A DNA stretch of 64,000 nucleotides, from the NCBI RefSeq assembly GCF_014204975.1, contig NZ_JACHMM010000001.1, forward strand, positions 1,922,001 to 1,986,000. The letters are read 5' to 3'. Position numbers and translations under genes: made by a program. Positions 55,876-63,249 of the stretch are shown here, piece by piece. Positions within the stretch are counted from its first letter, which is position 1. Every line of letters begins with the position of its first letter. Source of the stretch: Jiangella mangrovi (GTDB taxonomy: Bacteria; Actinomycetota; Actinomycetes; Jiangellales; Jiangellaceae). Under the pieces are notes generated by a model. The model made no database searches and was not told the origin of the DNA. It worked only from the letters and a program-made list of their open reading frames with translations.

Positions 55876-55904
55876 GGGAGCGCGGCCAGGTCGGCCACGC
55901 TCCC
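55876..55904. terminator. Hairpin terminator, now separated from its gene by the IS element
   Basis: GGGAGCG (55876-55882) pairs with CGCTCCC (55898-55904), with an inner GGCC/GGCC pair. Before the IS insertion it lay about 25 bases beyond the stop of the DUF5324-like minus-strand gene, so it probably ended that transcript. It may also stop transcripts coming from cobT. Confidence 0.6.
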
Positions 55905-55930
55905 GTCGGTGGGCTCGCGCTGGTGGTTTA

Positions 55931-56870
55931 GAGCGTGTCTGACAAAGTTCCGGGATCGTGTCGGGGATGCTCGGGGTCGTGTCTCGGTTTCAGTTGCTCT
56001 CTGATGCGCAGTGGGCGTTGATCGCTGATCTTCTTCCGGCTCGTACGGGTCGGCGGTGGCGCCCGTTCTCCGACGCGCGGGCGATGGTGGAGGCGATCGT
56101 GTACCGGTATCGGTGTGGGATCGCCTGGCGGGACCTGCCGGGCGTGTTTGGGCCGTGGCAGACGGTGTGGACATGGCATCGGCGCCTGGCCGGCGACGGC
56201 ACCTGGGACGCGGTGCTGGCCCGGTTGACCGCGGCAGCGGACCAGGCTGGGCAGCTGGGCTGGTCGGTGTCGGTGGATTCCACGATCGCTCGGGCTCATC
56301 AACACGCCACGAACATGAAACGCCTCGCGGGGGGCTGGGTCGAGTTACACGTTCTCGACCAGCGAGCCGCCTGACCACGGTCTGGGCCGCTCCCGCGGCG
56401 GGATGTCGACCAAGGTCCACCAGCTCGTCGACGGGCACGGACTGCCGTTGGTGATCGCGCTCAGCGCCGGCCAGGCCGGCGACTCGCCGGCATTGCTGCC
56501 GCTGCTGGGGCACCTGCAAGTGGCGCGCCCGGCCGGGCGGCCCAGGACCCGGCCCGACGCGCTGCGCGGGGACAAGGCGTACTCGTCTCGCGCGATCCGC
56601 GCCCACCTGCGCGCCCGCGGCATCAAGGCCGTGATCCCCGAACCCGCCGACCAGGCCGGGCACCGCAAACGACGCGGCTCACGCGGCGGACGCCCACCGG
56701 CGTTCGACCCGGACGACTACCGAGGCCGCAACGTCGTCGAACGCTCCTTCAACCAGCTCAAACAGTGGCGAGGACTGGCTACCCGGTTCGACAAGCTCGC
56801 CATCGTCTACCGCGCCGCCGTCGTCCTCAACGCCGTCATCTCCTGGACCCGACATTTATCAGACACGCTC
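55931..56870 (+). mobile_element. IS5-like insertion sequence (IS427-type), 940 bp
   Basis: The element has near-perfect terminal inverted repeats, GAGCGTGTCTGACAAA at 55931 and the inverse of GAGCGTGTCTGATAAA ending at 56870. It is flanked by TA on both sides (55929-55930 and 56871-56872), a 2-base target duplication as seen for IS427-group elements. Two reading frames encode one DDE transposase through a frameshift. The inserted copy looks complete. Confidence 0.88.
55958..56374 (+). CDS. IS5-like transposase, first frame (OrfA)
   Basis: The 138-residue frame covers the N-terminal DUF4096-type domain (LSDAQWALIADLLPARTGRR, RYRCGIAWRDLPGVFGPWQT, VWTWHRRLAGDGTWD) and the first DDE aspartate in SVDSTIARAHQHA. 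After a run of six G (56329-56334) the frame turns into unrelated sequence, while the plus-one frame continues with GSSYTF...GLGRSRGGMSTKVH. A programmed frameshift on the G run is likely. GTG 55958 is the first start; GTG 55979 is possible. Confidence 0.85.
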   Translation: MSGMLGVVSRFQLLSDAQWALIADLLPARTGRRWRPFSDARAMVEAIVYRYRCGIAWRDLPGVFGPWQTVWTWHRRLAGDGTWDAVLARLTAAADQAGQLGWSVSVDSTIARAHQHATNMKRLAGGWVELHVLDQRAA

Positions 56871-56873
56871 TAG
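56403..56873 (+). CDS. IS5-like transposase, second frame (OrfB)
   Basis: The 156-residue frame carries the rest of the DDE domain: MSTKVHQLVDGHGLPLVIAL, the second aspartate in ALRGDKAYSSRAIRAHL and the glutamate in NVVERSFNQLKQWRGLATRF. Upstream of the ATG the same frame is open back to the G run, so the functional product is probably the OrfA-OrfB fusion. Its TAG stop (56871-56873) is formed by the duplicated target TA and the flanking G, outside the element. Confidence 0.85.
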   Translation: MSTKVHQLVDGHGLPLVIALSAGQAGDSPALLPLLGHLQVARPAGRPRTRPDALRGDKAYSSRAIRAHLRARGIKAVIPEPADQAGHRKRRGSRGGRPPAFDPDDYRGRNVVERSFNQLKQWRGLATRFDKLAIVYRAAVVLNAVISWTRHLSDTL

Positions 56874-57631
56874 TTCTGGCTGCCGTCTAGGGTGCCTTGG
56901 CTGCTGTTGCTGGCGGCCGAGGCGGGCGCGGCCTTCTTGGCCGGTGCCGTCTTCTTGGCGGTGGCCTTCTTGGCCGGAGCGCTCTTCTTCGCCGGTGACG
57001 CCTTCTTGGCCGACTCCTTGTCGTCGCCGTCGGAGCTCGCCGCGGCCTTCTTCGCCGCCGCGGTGGAGCCGCCGGAGTTCGACGCGGGCTTGGGGTCGCC
57101 GGACGGCGCCGGCGCCCAAGGCCCCGTGGAGGGGTCGTAGGTGGTCCACTGGTCGGACTGCCCGCGACGGCGCACGACCGCGGCCAGCGCGGCGCCCGCG
57201 GCGGCGAACCCGCCCAGCACCATGCCGAACCGGCGGCGACGCTTCTTCTTGCGCTCCTTCTCGGCCTTCTCGGCGAGAGCCGCGGAGCGCTCGGACAGAT
57301 CGTGCGCGCGCTCGGAGAACTTGTCCGCCGCGACGGCCAGCGAGTCGGCGACTCGCGGGACGACGTCGTGCAGCAGCGTCTCCTTGGCCTGGTTGGCGGC
57401 CGGGCCGACCTTCTCGCGCGCCGCCTGGACCTTCGGGCCCATCTTGTCCACCGCCGACTCGACCACCGGAGTCAGTCGCTCGCGCGCGGAGTCGACGACC
57501 GGTGTCGCGGCCTCGCGCGCACGCCGTCCGGCGTCGCGTGCGGCCTGGCGGGCCTGTTCCGCAGCATCCTGCGTGCGTACCTTCGCCTCGTCGGCGCGAT
57601 TCTTCCGCCGGGTGCTGAATAGCCTGCTCAC
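56870..57631 (-). CDS. DUF5324-like membrane-associated protein with Lys/Ala-rich tail
   Basis: The 253-residue product has an amphipathic Ala/Arg/Glu-rich helical region (about 15-110; TPVVDSARERLTPVVESAVD), a basic patch EKERKKKRRRRFG, one membrane helix (MVLGGFAAAGAALAAVVRRR) and a C-terminal histone-like tail (KKASPAKKSAPAKKATAKKT repeats). This resembles actinobacterial DUF5324 proteins; the tail suggests nucleic-acid or envelope-polymer contact. GTG 57631 follows GGGAGG. The IS element is inserted in its stop codon, but the coding sequence is whole. Confidence 0.75.
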   Translation of the reverse strand: MSRLFSTRRKNRADEAKVRTQDAAEQARQAARDAGRRAREAATPVVDSARERLTPVVESAVDKMGPKVQAAREKVGPAANQAKETLLHDVVPRVADSLAVAADKFSERAHDLSERSAALAEKAEKERKKKRRRRFGMVLGGFAAAGAALAAVVRRRGQSDQWTTYDPSTGPWAPAPSGDPKPASNSGGSTAAAKKAAASSDGDDKESAKKASPAKKSAPAKKATAKKTAPAKKAAPASAASNSSQGTLDGSQN

Positions 57632-57779
57632 GTTGGGCCTCCCTTGTCGGATCGCGTGCAGGGCCCGTGTCCCCGTCGTGTCCCCCCTGATCTTGCCTTA
57701 CCACCGACCGTATGCCGACACACGCCACGGCGTGCGAGGATGGAGCAAATAGAGGACATCGACAGCGAAAGGCTTACCC

Positions 57780-58304
57780 GTGGCCGACGAGCTTCATGCC
57801 ACCCTGCACACCAACCGCGGCGACATCACCGTGGTCCTGCTCCCGAACCACGCGCCCAAGACGGTGCGCAACTTCGTCGAGCTCGCGCAGGGCGAGCGCG
57901 AATGGGTCAACCCGGAGACGGGCGAGAAGACCACCGACAAGCTGTACGACGGCACGGTCTTCCACCGCGTCATCTCCGGCTTCATGATCCAGGGCGGCGA
58001 CCCGCTGGGCAACGGCATGGGCGGCCCGGGCTACGAGTTCGCCGACGAGTTCCACCCCGAGCTGGCGTTCAACAAGCCGTACCTGCTGGCCATGGCCAAC
58101 GCCGGGCCGGGCACCAACGGCTCGCAGTTCTTCATCACCGTGGGTCAGACGCCGCACCTCAACCGGCGGCACACCATCTTCGGCGAGGTGGCCGACCAGA
58201 GCAGCCGCGACGTCGTCGACGCCATCGCCACCACCCCCACCGACCGTTCCGACCGGCCGCTCGAGCCCGTCGTCATCGAGTCGGTCACCGTCACCGGCGG
58301 CTGA
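57780..58304 (+). CDS. ppiA: Peptidyl-prolyl cis-trans isomerase (cyclophilin type)
   Basis: The 174-residue product is a cyclophilin. Motifs are LHTNRGDITVVLLPNHAPKT, VRNFVELAQG, FHRVISGFMIQGGDPLGNGM (active-site Arg, Phe, Gln), MANAGPGTNGSQFFITVG and HTIFGEVADQSSRDVVDAI. Its position between the tRNA/gyrA block and the rhomboid-crgA block is conserved in actinobacteria. The start GTG 57780 precedes ADELHATLHTNRG. It assists cytoplasmic protein folding. Confidence 0.95.
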   Translation: MADELHATLHTNRGDITVVLLPNHAPKTVRNFVELAQGEREWVNPETGEKTTDKLYDGTVFHRVISGFMIQGGDPLGNGMGGPGYEFADEFHPELAFNKPYLLAMANAGPGTNGSQFFITVGQTPHLNRRHTIFGEVADQSSRDVVDAIATTPTDRSDRPLEPVVIESVTVTGG

Positions 58305-58325
58305 GACCGAGAGCCGGCGTTCCTC

Positions 58326-59255
58326 ATGACCGGAAATGCCGGCGGACCGGCCGAGCCGCCCGCCAGTGGCGGCTCGGCCGCACCGCCGACCTGTTACCGC
58401 CATCCCGACCGCGAGACCTACATCCGCTGCTCGCGGTGCGAGAAGCCGATCTGCCCCGACTGCATGATCGCCGCTCCGGTCGGCTACCAGTGCCCGCAGT
58501 GCGTGGCCGAGGGCCGCAGGGGCACCCGTCAGGCCCGGACGGCGCTGGGCGCGACGCGGCGCGAGGGCAACGGCAACATCGTCACGCTCACGCTCATCGG
58601 CATCAACGTCGTCATCTGGGTGATGGGCCTGGTCATCGGCGCACGTGGCGACTCGATCCTCGCCGACTACGCCCGCGCCAGCGGCACCAACGAGCTGGCC
58701 GCCCGGCTGGGCCTCGTCCTCGGCGACCCCTCCGACTCGTTCCGGTTCGGCATCGTCGACGGCGAGTGGTACCGCGTGCTCACGGCGACGTTCACTCACG
58801 TCAACGTCTTCCACATCGCGCTGAACATGCTGGCGCTGTACATGCTCGGCTCGTCGCTCGAGCCCGTGCTGGGCCGGTCCCGGTTCATCACCCTGTACCT
58901 GCTGTCGGGCCTCGGTGGCTCGGCGGCGTCGCTGCTCATGGTCTCCGACCCGTACGCCATCTCCATCGGCGCGTCGGGTGCGGTGTACGGCCTGTTCGGC
59001 GCGCTCTTCGTGGTCGCCCGCAAGCTCGGCGGCGACACCCGCAGCATCCTCGTGGTGCTGGCCCTCAACCTGGTGCTCAGCTTCACCATCTCGGGCATCG
59101 ACTGGCGGGCCCACCTGGGCGGCCTGGCCATCGGCTCGGCGCTCGCGGCGGTCTACGCCTACGCGCCCAAGGAGCAACGCGGGCTCTGGGCGGTCATCGG
59201 CTCCACCAGCGCCGCCGCGGTCGTGGCGCTCGGCCTCGTGCTCGCCCTCGTCTGA
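58326..59255 (+). CDS. Rhomboid family intramembrane serine protease with N-terminal zinc finger
   Basis: The 309-residue product has a B-box-like zinc finger (CYRHPDRETYIRCSRCEKPI, CPDCMIAAPVGYQCPQC), then a six-helix rhomboid domain with HVNVFHIALNMLALYMLGSS, the catalytic Ser in SIGASGAVYGLFGALF and the catalytic His in WRAHLGGLAIG. It would cleave membrane proteins within the bilayer. It lies 21 bases after ppiA and is followed by a strong terminator. Confidence 0.92.
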   Translation: MTGNAGGPAEPPASGGSAAPPTCYRHPDRETYIRCSRCEKPICPDCMIAAPVGYQCPQCVAEGRRGTRQARTALGATRREGNGNIVTLTLIGINVVIWVMGLVIGARGDSILADYARASGTNELAARLGLVLGDPSDSFRFGIVDGEWYRVLTATFTHVNVFHIALNMLALYMLGSSLEPVLGRSRFITLYLLSGLGGSAASLLMVSDPYAISIGASGAVYGLFGALFVVARKLGGDTRSILVVLALNLVLSFTISGIDWRAHLGGLAIGSALAAVYAYAPKEQRGLWAVIGSTSAAAVVALGLVLALV

Positions 59256-59280
59256 GCCGGGGCCTCGTCCTCCGGACCGG

Positions 59281-59312
59281 CACCTGATCGTTCCCTCGGG
59301 AGCGATCAGGTG
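59281..59312 (+). terminator. Terminator after the rhomboid gene
   Basis: CACCTGATCG (59281-59290) pairs with CGATCAGGTG (59303-59312), extended inward by TCCC/GGGA. It is a strong hairpin about 25 bases after the stop. It lacks a long T tract. Confidence 0.6.
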
Positions 59313-59319
59313 CGCCCTG

Positions 59320-59422
59320 CTGTCCACATTCCGATACCGCGCGCGGAGTTATCCACAGGGGTTATCCCCACTGGGGAAAATTACACGCGTGTAATCACAG
59401 CTGTGCAATAACCTGTGGACGA
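59320..59422. other. DnaA-box-like cluster with two abutting palindromes
   Basis: The convergent gap between the rhomboid gene and crgA contains CTGTCCACA (59320-59328), TTATCCACA (59349-59357, the exact consensus), TTATCCCCA (59362-59370) and TGTGGACGA (59414-59422). Between them lie the perfect palindromes ATTACACGCGTGTAAT (59380-59395) and CACAGCTGTG (59396-59405). The segment is AT-rich for this genome. Both flanking genes end here, so this is not a promoter for either. A role in titrating or reactivating DnaA, or binding another protein, is inferred only. Confidence 0.55.
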
Positions 59423-59453
59423 CGGTGTCGCCGCAGGTCAGCGTATATTTCCG

Positions 59454-59711
59454 TCACTTCCAGCGGGTAGCGGTCATGAACCCGCCCGTGATCATGCCCA
59501 TGCCGATCAACAGGTTCCAGCCGCCGAGGTCGTCGACAATGGGGATCTCGTCGCCGACGAGGTAGTAGACGACGATCCACACCAGTCCGAGGACGAGCAG
59601 CGTGATCATGGTCGGGACGACCCAGCGACCGGAGACCGACGGGTCCTTGAGCTCGCTCCGCTCCGGCGGGGTGTAGTCGTCGTCCTTGCGACGGCTGCGA
59701 GACTTGGGCAC
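59454..59711 (-). CDS. crgA: Cell division protein CrgA
   Basis: CrgA is a small actinobacterial membrane protein that helps recruit the division machinery and coordinates septation. The 85-residue product has a basic, charged N-terminus (MPKSRSRRKDDDYTPPERSE), then two membrane helices (VVPTMITLLVLGLVWIVVYY and WNLLIGMGMITGGFMTATRW). Its length, topology and position next to DUF881-pabA-pknB match crgA. It is divergent from the DUF881 gene. Confidence 0.93.
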   Translation of the reverse strand: MPKSRSRRKDDDYTPPERSELKDPSVSGRWVVPTMITLLVLGLVWIVVYYLVGDEIPIVDDLGGWNLLIGMGMITGGFMTATRWK

Positions 59712-59821
59712 GGTCTGTTCCTCTCGGTCTTGGCTGGTAACGGTGGTGCTCGGCTAGCGTAGTCGTCAGCAGGCGCAGCGCCTACATCGCCGTTCGTACG
59801 TTTCGATCGTCCCACTCGGAG

Positions 59822-60559
59822 GTGGACACCATCAGCCGGCCGCCCCAATACACCCGAGCCTGGAAGTTCCTGGCTCCCGTGGTGCTCGCAGGCTGTGGTG
59901 TCCTGCTCGTCACCAGCGCCAAGGCCGCCGACGGCGACGACCTCCGCGGCAGCGACATCGTCGAGTTCTCCGACCTGGTCCGCACCGAGGAGCGGCGAGT
60001 CCAGGAGCTGCAGGCACGTGTCGACGACCTCAGCTCCGACATCGAGGACCTCACCGCCAGCCAGGGCAACAGCGAGACCGAAGAGATCGACAGCCACACC
60101 GAAGAGCTCATGCCGTCGGCCGGGCTCACCCCGGTCGAGGGGCCGGCGCTCTCGGTGACGCTCGACGACGCCCCCATCCCGGGCAACCTCGACGAGGACT
60201 CCGAGTTCAACATCGAGGACTACATCGTCCACCAGCAGGACCTCGAGGGCGTCATCAACGCCCTCTGGGCCGGGGGCGCCGAGGCCATGACCGTCATGGA
60301 CCAGCGCATCGTCTCGACCAGCACCGTCCAGTGCGAGGGCCCGGTGCTGCTGCTCAACGGCCGCACCTTCTATCCGCCCTACACCGTCACCGCCATCGGC
60401 GACGCCGACGCCATGCGCGACGCTCTGAACGAGTCGCTCGCCGTCCGCGAGTACCGCCGGTGGGCCGACCGCGTCGGACTGCGCTACGACGTCACCGACG
60501 AGGGGACCGTCACGATGCCCGCCTACAACGGCACCATCCAAGGAGGCCAGACGTCGTGA
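59822..60559 (+). CDS. DUF881 family protein
   Basis: The 245-residue product has an N-terminal membrane anchor (FLAPVVLAGCGVLLVTSAKA), a coiled coil (about 50-75; FSDLVRTEERRVQELQARVD) and the DUF881 domain (GPALSVTLDDAPIP, VHQQDLEGVINALWAGGAEA, LLLNGRTFYPPYTVTAIGD). DUF881 proteins cluster with division and envelope genes in actinobacteria and firmicutes; the molecular function is unknown. The stop overlaps pabA by 4 bases. Confidence 0.9.
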   Translation: MDTISRPPQYTRAWKFLAPVVLAGCGVLLVTSAKAADGDDLRGSDIVEFSDLVRTEERRVQELQARVDDLSSDIEDLTASQGNSETEEIDSHTEELMPSAGLTPVEGPALSVTLDDAPIPGNLDEDSEFNIEDYIVHQQDLEGVINALWAGGAEAMTVMDQRIVSTSTVQCEGPVLLLNGRTFYPPYTVTAIGDADAMRDALNESLAVREYRRWADRVGLRYDVTDEGTVTMPAYNGTIQGGQTS

Positions 60560-61197
60560 GCCCACGCATCCTCGTGGTCGACAACTACGACAGCTTCGTC
60601 TTCAACCTCGTCCAGTACCTCGCGCAGCTCGGTGCCCAATGCGACGTGCGCCGCAACGACGAGATCGGCTCCGCCGACGGCTACGACGGCATCCTGCTCT
60701 CCCCCGGTCCCGGCACGCCCGAGAAGGCCGGCGGCTGCATCGAGCTCGTCCACACGCTGGCCGGCCGCACGCCCATCTTCGGGGTCTGCCTCGGCCTGCA
60801 GGCCATCGGCGTCGCGTACGGCGCCACCGTCGGCCGGGCGCCGGAGCTGCTGCACGGCAAGACCAGCCAGGTCCACCACCACGGCGACGGCGTCCTGGCC
60901 GGACTCCCCGACCCGTTCACCGCCACCCGCTACCACTCGCTCGCCGTCGAGCCCGACACCGTGCCCGCCGAGCTCGAGGTCACGGCGCGCACCGCCGGCG
61001 GCGTGGTCATGGCCATGCGGCACCGGTCGCTGCCGGTCGAGGGGGTCCAGTTCCACCCCGAGTCGGTCCTGACCGAGGGCGGCCACCGCATGCTGGCCAA
61101 CTGGCTCGCCGTCTGCGGCGACGACGGCGCCGTGGAGCGCTCCGCCGGGCTCGCTCCGGTCGTCGCGCACGGCCCGGCGGTCGACCTGCCCGCCTGA
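60556..61197 (+). CDS. pabA: Aminodeoxychorismate/anthranilate synthase glutamine amidotransferase
   Basis: The 213-residue product is a class I glutamine amidotransferase giving ammonia to a chorismate-using partner (PabB for folate or TrpE for tryptophan). It begins RILVVDNYDSFVFNLVQYLA, has the nucleophile GVCLGLQAIGVAYG and the catalytic His-Glu in GVQFHPESVLTEGG. No synthase partner is adjacent. The order crgA-DUF881-pabA-pknB is conserved in actinobacteria, where it is annotated as either trpG or pabA. Confidence 0.93.
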   Translation: MSPRILVVDNYDSFVFNLVQYLAQLGAQCDVRRNDEIGSADGYDGILLSPGPGTPEKAGGCIELVHTLAGRTPIFGVCLGLQAIGVAYGATVGRAPELLHGKTSQVHHHGDGVLAGLPDPFTATRYHSLAVEPDTVPAELEVTARTAGGVVMAMRHRSLPVEGVQFHPESVLTEGGHRMLANWLAVCGDDGAVERSAGLAPVVAHGPAVDLPA

Positions 61198-61216
61198 GAG
61201 ACCCCGTTCGACGAAA

Positions 61217-61257
61217 GAGCCGCGCGGCCCGGGATCAACTCCCGAGCCGCGCGGCTC
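61217..61257. terminator. Bidirectional terminator between pabA and pknB
   Basis: GAGCCGCGCGGC (61217-61228) pairs perfectly with GCCGCGCGGCTC (61246-61257), with an inner GGGA/TCCC. It lies between the convergent ends of pabA and pknB. An A-rich stretch (GAAAGA) precedes it, giving a T-rich run for the pknB direction. Confidence 0.75.
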
Positions 61258-61277
61258 ACGTTCGTTCAGCGCTGGTC

Positions 61278-63164
61278 CTACGGGCCGAGGACCCCGCCCT
61301 CGCCGTTGTCGTTGCCCGGCTCGGAGCCGGTCTCCTCACCGGTGTCCGTGCCGGTGTCCGTCCCGGTGTCGCCGCCGGTCTCGTTGCCGGCGTCGGCCCC
61401 GGTCTCGTCGCTGCCCTCCGGGTCGCCCGTGGGATCGTCCGTCGGGGTGTCGGTCTCGGTCGGGTCCTCGGTGGGCTCCTCGGGCGCCTGGGCGACGTAG
61501 ATGATGACGGTGTCGCCCTCTTCCAGCTCGGTGCCCTCGCCGGGCTCCTGCCGGAACACGTTGCCCTCGGGCTGGTCACCGGTCTCCTCGGTGCGCACGT
61601 CGGCGACGAGGTTGGCCCGCTCGAGGGCTTGGACGGCGGCGTCCTCGCTCATGCCGACGACGTTCGGCACCACCGCTGCGACCTCGCCGCTGGAGATGAC
61701 CAGGTTCACCGGGCTGTTCGGGGCGATCGCCGTGCCGCCCTCGGGGTCCGTGGCGAGGACGGTGCCGGCCTCGGCCTCGTCGTCCTGCTGCGTGACGTTG
61801 CCGGGTTGCAGCCCGGCGTCACGGATGGCCTGCTCCGCCTCGGCCTGCGGGCGGCCGACCACATTGGGCACCGGGACAGACTCCGGCTCGGCGCCGATGA
61901 CGATGGTCACGGTGGAGCCCTCGTCGAGCTGGGTCGAGGGGCGCGGGTCCTGGCGGATGACGGAGCCCACCTGTGCCTCGTCGTCGGTGGGTTCGGACTG
62001 GATCTCCGGCTCGAGGTTCTCGCTGGCCAGCCTGGTCTCGGCCTCTTCCTGCGTCATGCCGACCAGGTTGGGCACGGTCGCCTGGGCGGTGCCGCCGGAG
62101 TTGAAGATCAGGTAGCCGATGAGCCCGGCGATGGCCAGCACCGCCAGCGCGCCGAGGACCACGGCCCACCAGCTGAAGCCCTTGCGCTCGTCCTCGTCGT
62201 CCTCGTACTCGTCGGGGTACGGGGTCTCGTCGTCGAGCGGCACGGCGCCCGCGGCCATGGTGGCCGGGGCCGCGTTGGCGATGAGCTGCGTCGCGGCCGA
62301 GGTGTCGGCGGCGGCTGCGACCGGCAGCCCGGCGGCGGCCCGCTCGAGGTCGGTGCGCATCTCGTAGGCGCTCTGGTACCGGTGCAGCCGGTCCTTGGCC
62401 AGCGACTTCATGACGATGGCGTCGAGCTCGGGCGTGATGTTCGGGTCCAGCGCCGACGGCGGCGTGGCCTGCTCGCGCACGTGCGAGACGGCGACCGACA
62501 CCAGCGACTCGCCGATGAACGGCGGCCGGCCGGTGAGCAGCTCGTACAGCACGCATCCGCTGGCGTAGAGGTCACTGCGGGCGTCGGCCTGCTCGCCGCG
62601 GGCCTGCTCGGGCGAGATGTACTGCGCGGTGCCGACGACGGCGGCCGTCTGGGTGAGCGCCATGCCGGTGTCGGCCAGCGACCGGGCGATGCCGAAGTCG
62701 GTGACCTTCACCTCGCCGCCGGTGGTGATCATGATGTTGCCCGGCTTGATGTCGCGGTGCACGATGCCGGCCCGGTGGCTGTACTCGAGCGCGTCGAGCG
62801 TGGCGACGAGGACCTCGATGGAGCGCTCGGGCGTGAACCGCTGGTGCGCCTGGATCATCTCGCGCAGCGTCTGGCCCTCGACGTACTCCATGACGATGTA
62901 CGGGATGCGGTGGCCGTCGACGTAGTCCTCGCCGGTGTCGTACACGGCGACGATGTTGCGGTGGTTGAGCGACGCGGCCGACTGGGCCTCGCGGCGGAAC
63001 CGGGCCTGGAAGGTGGCGTCGCTCGCGTGATCGACGCGCAACATCTTCAGGGCGACGGTGCGCCCCAGCCGGGAGTCGCGGCCACGGCGGACTTCGGCCA
63101 TGCCGCCGCGGCCGATCACCTCGCCCAGCTCGTAGCGGTCTCCGAGGAGACGCAACTCGTTCAT
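61278..63164 (-). CDS. pknB: Serine/threonine protein kinase PknB with PASTA repeats
   Basis: PknB is a transmembrane kinase that controls cell wall growth and division. The 628-residue product has the kinase domain (GDRYELGEVIGRGGMAEVRR, VALKML for the ATP lysine, IVHRDIKPGNIMI catalytic loop, VTDFGIARSL), a basic/acid linker, one membrane helix (AVVLGALAVLAIAGLIGYLI, about 352-372) and extracellular PASTA repeats (VPNLVGMTQEEAETRLASEN and three more), ending in an Asp/Glu/Thr/Gly-rich tail. I chose ATG 63164. pbpA is just upstream. Confidence 0.95.
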   Translation of the reverse strand: MNELRLLGDRYELGEVIGRGGMAEVRRGRDSRLGRTVALKMLRVDHASDATFQARFRREAQSAASLNHRNIVAVYDTGEDYVDGHRIPYIVMEYVEGQTLREMIQAHQRFTPERSIEVLVATLDALEYSHRAGIVHRDIKPGNIMITTGGEVKVTDFGIARSLADTGMALTQTAAVVGTAQYISPEQARGEQADARSDLYASGCVLYELLTGRPPFIGESLVSVAVSHVREQATPPSALDPNITPELDAIVMKSLAKDRLHRYQSAYEMRTDLERAAAGLPVAAAADTSAATQLIANAAPATMAAGAVPLDDETPYPDEYEDDEDERKGFSWWAVVLGALAVLAIAGLIGYLIFNSGGTAQATVPNLVGMTQEEAETRLASENLEPEIQSEPTDDEAQVGSVIRQDPRPSTQLDEGSTVTIVIGAEPESVPVPNVVGRPQAEAEQAIRDAGLQPGNVTQQDDEAEAGTVLATDPEGGTAIAPNSPVNLVISSGEVAAVVPNVVGMSEDAAVQALERANLVADVRTEETGDQPEGNVFRQEPGEGTELEEGDTVIIYVAQAPEEPTEDPTETDTPTDDPTGDPEGSDETGADAGNETGGDTGTDTGTDTGEETGSEPGNDNGEGGVLGP

Positions 63165-63249
63165 TGTGCGGCCCTTTCTCGACTCAACCCCGCGCAGGCT
63201 ACCCGTTCCGGGCACCCCCGCGCTGCTCCTGACCGAACAGTGAAGATGC

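Larger units (their letters stand above)
55400..55930. other. 531-base gap without a clear gene (cobT to IS element)
   Basis: No convincing gene is present here. On the minus strand (about 55630-55800) a stretch reads SLAVLLEERLGGLYTDLVGA then ADTPEPREFAV with protein-like codon use, possibly a decayed gene, but I do not recognise it and the frame breaks down downstream. The gap also holds the inverted repeat at 55476-55577 and the hairpin at 55876-55904. Confidence 0.5.
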
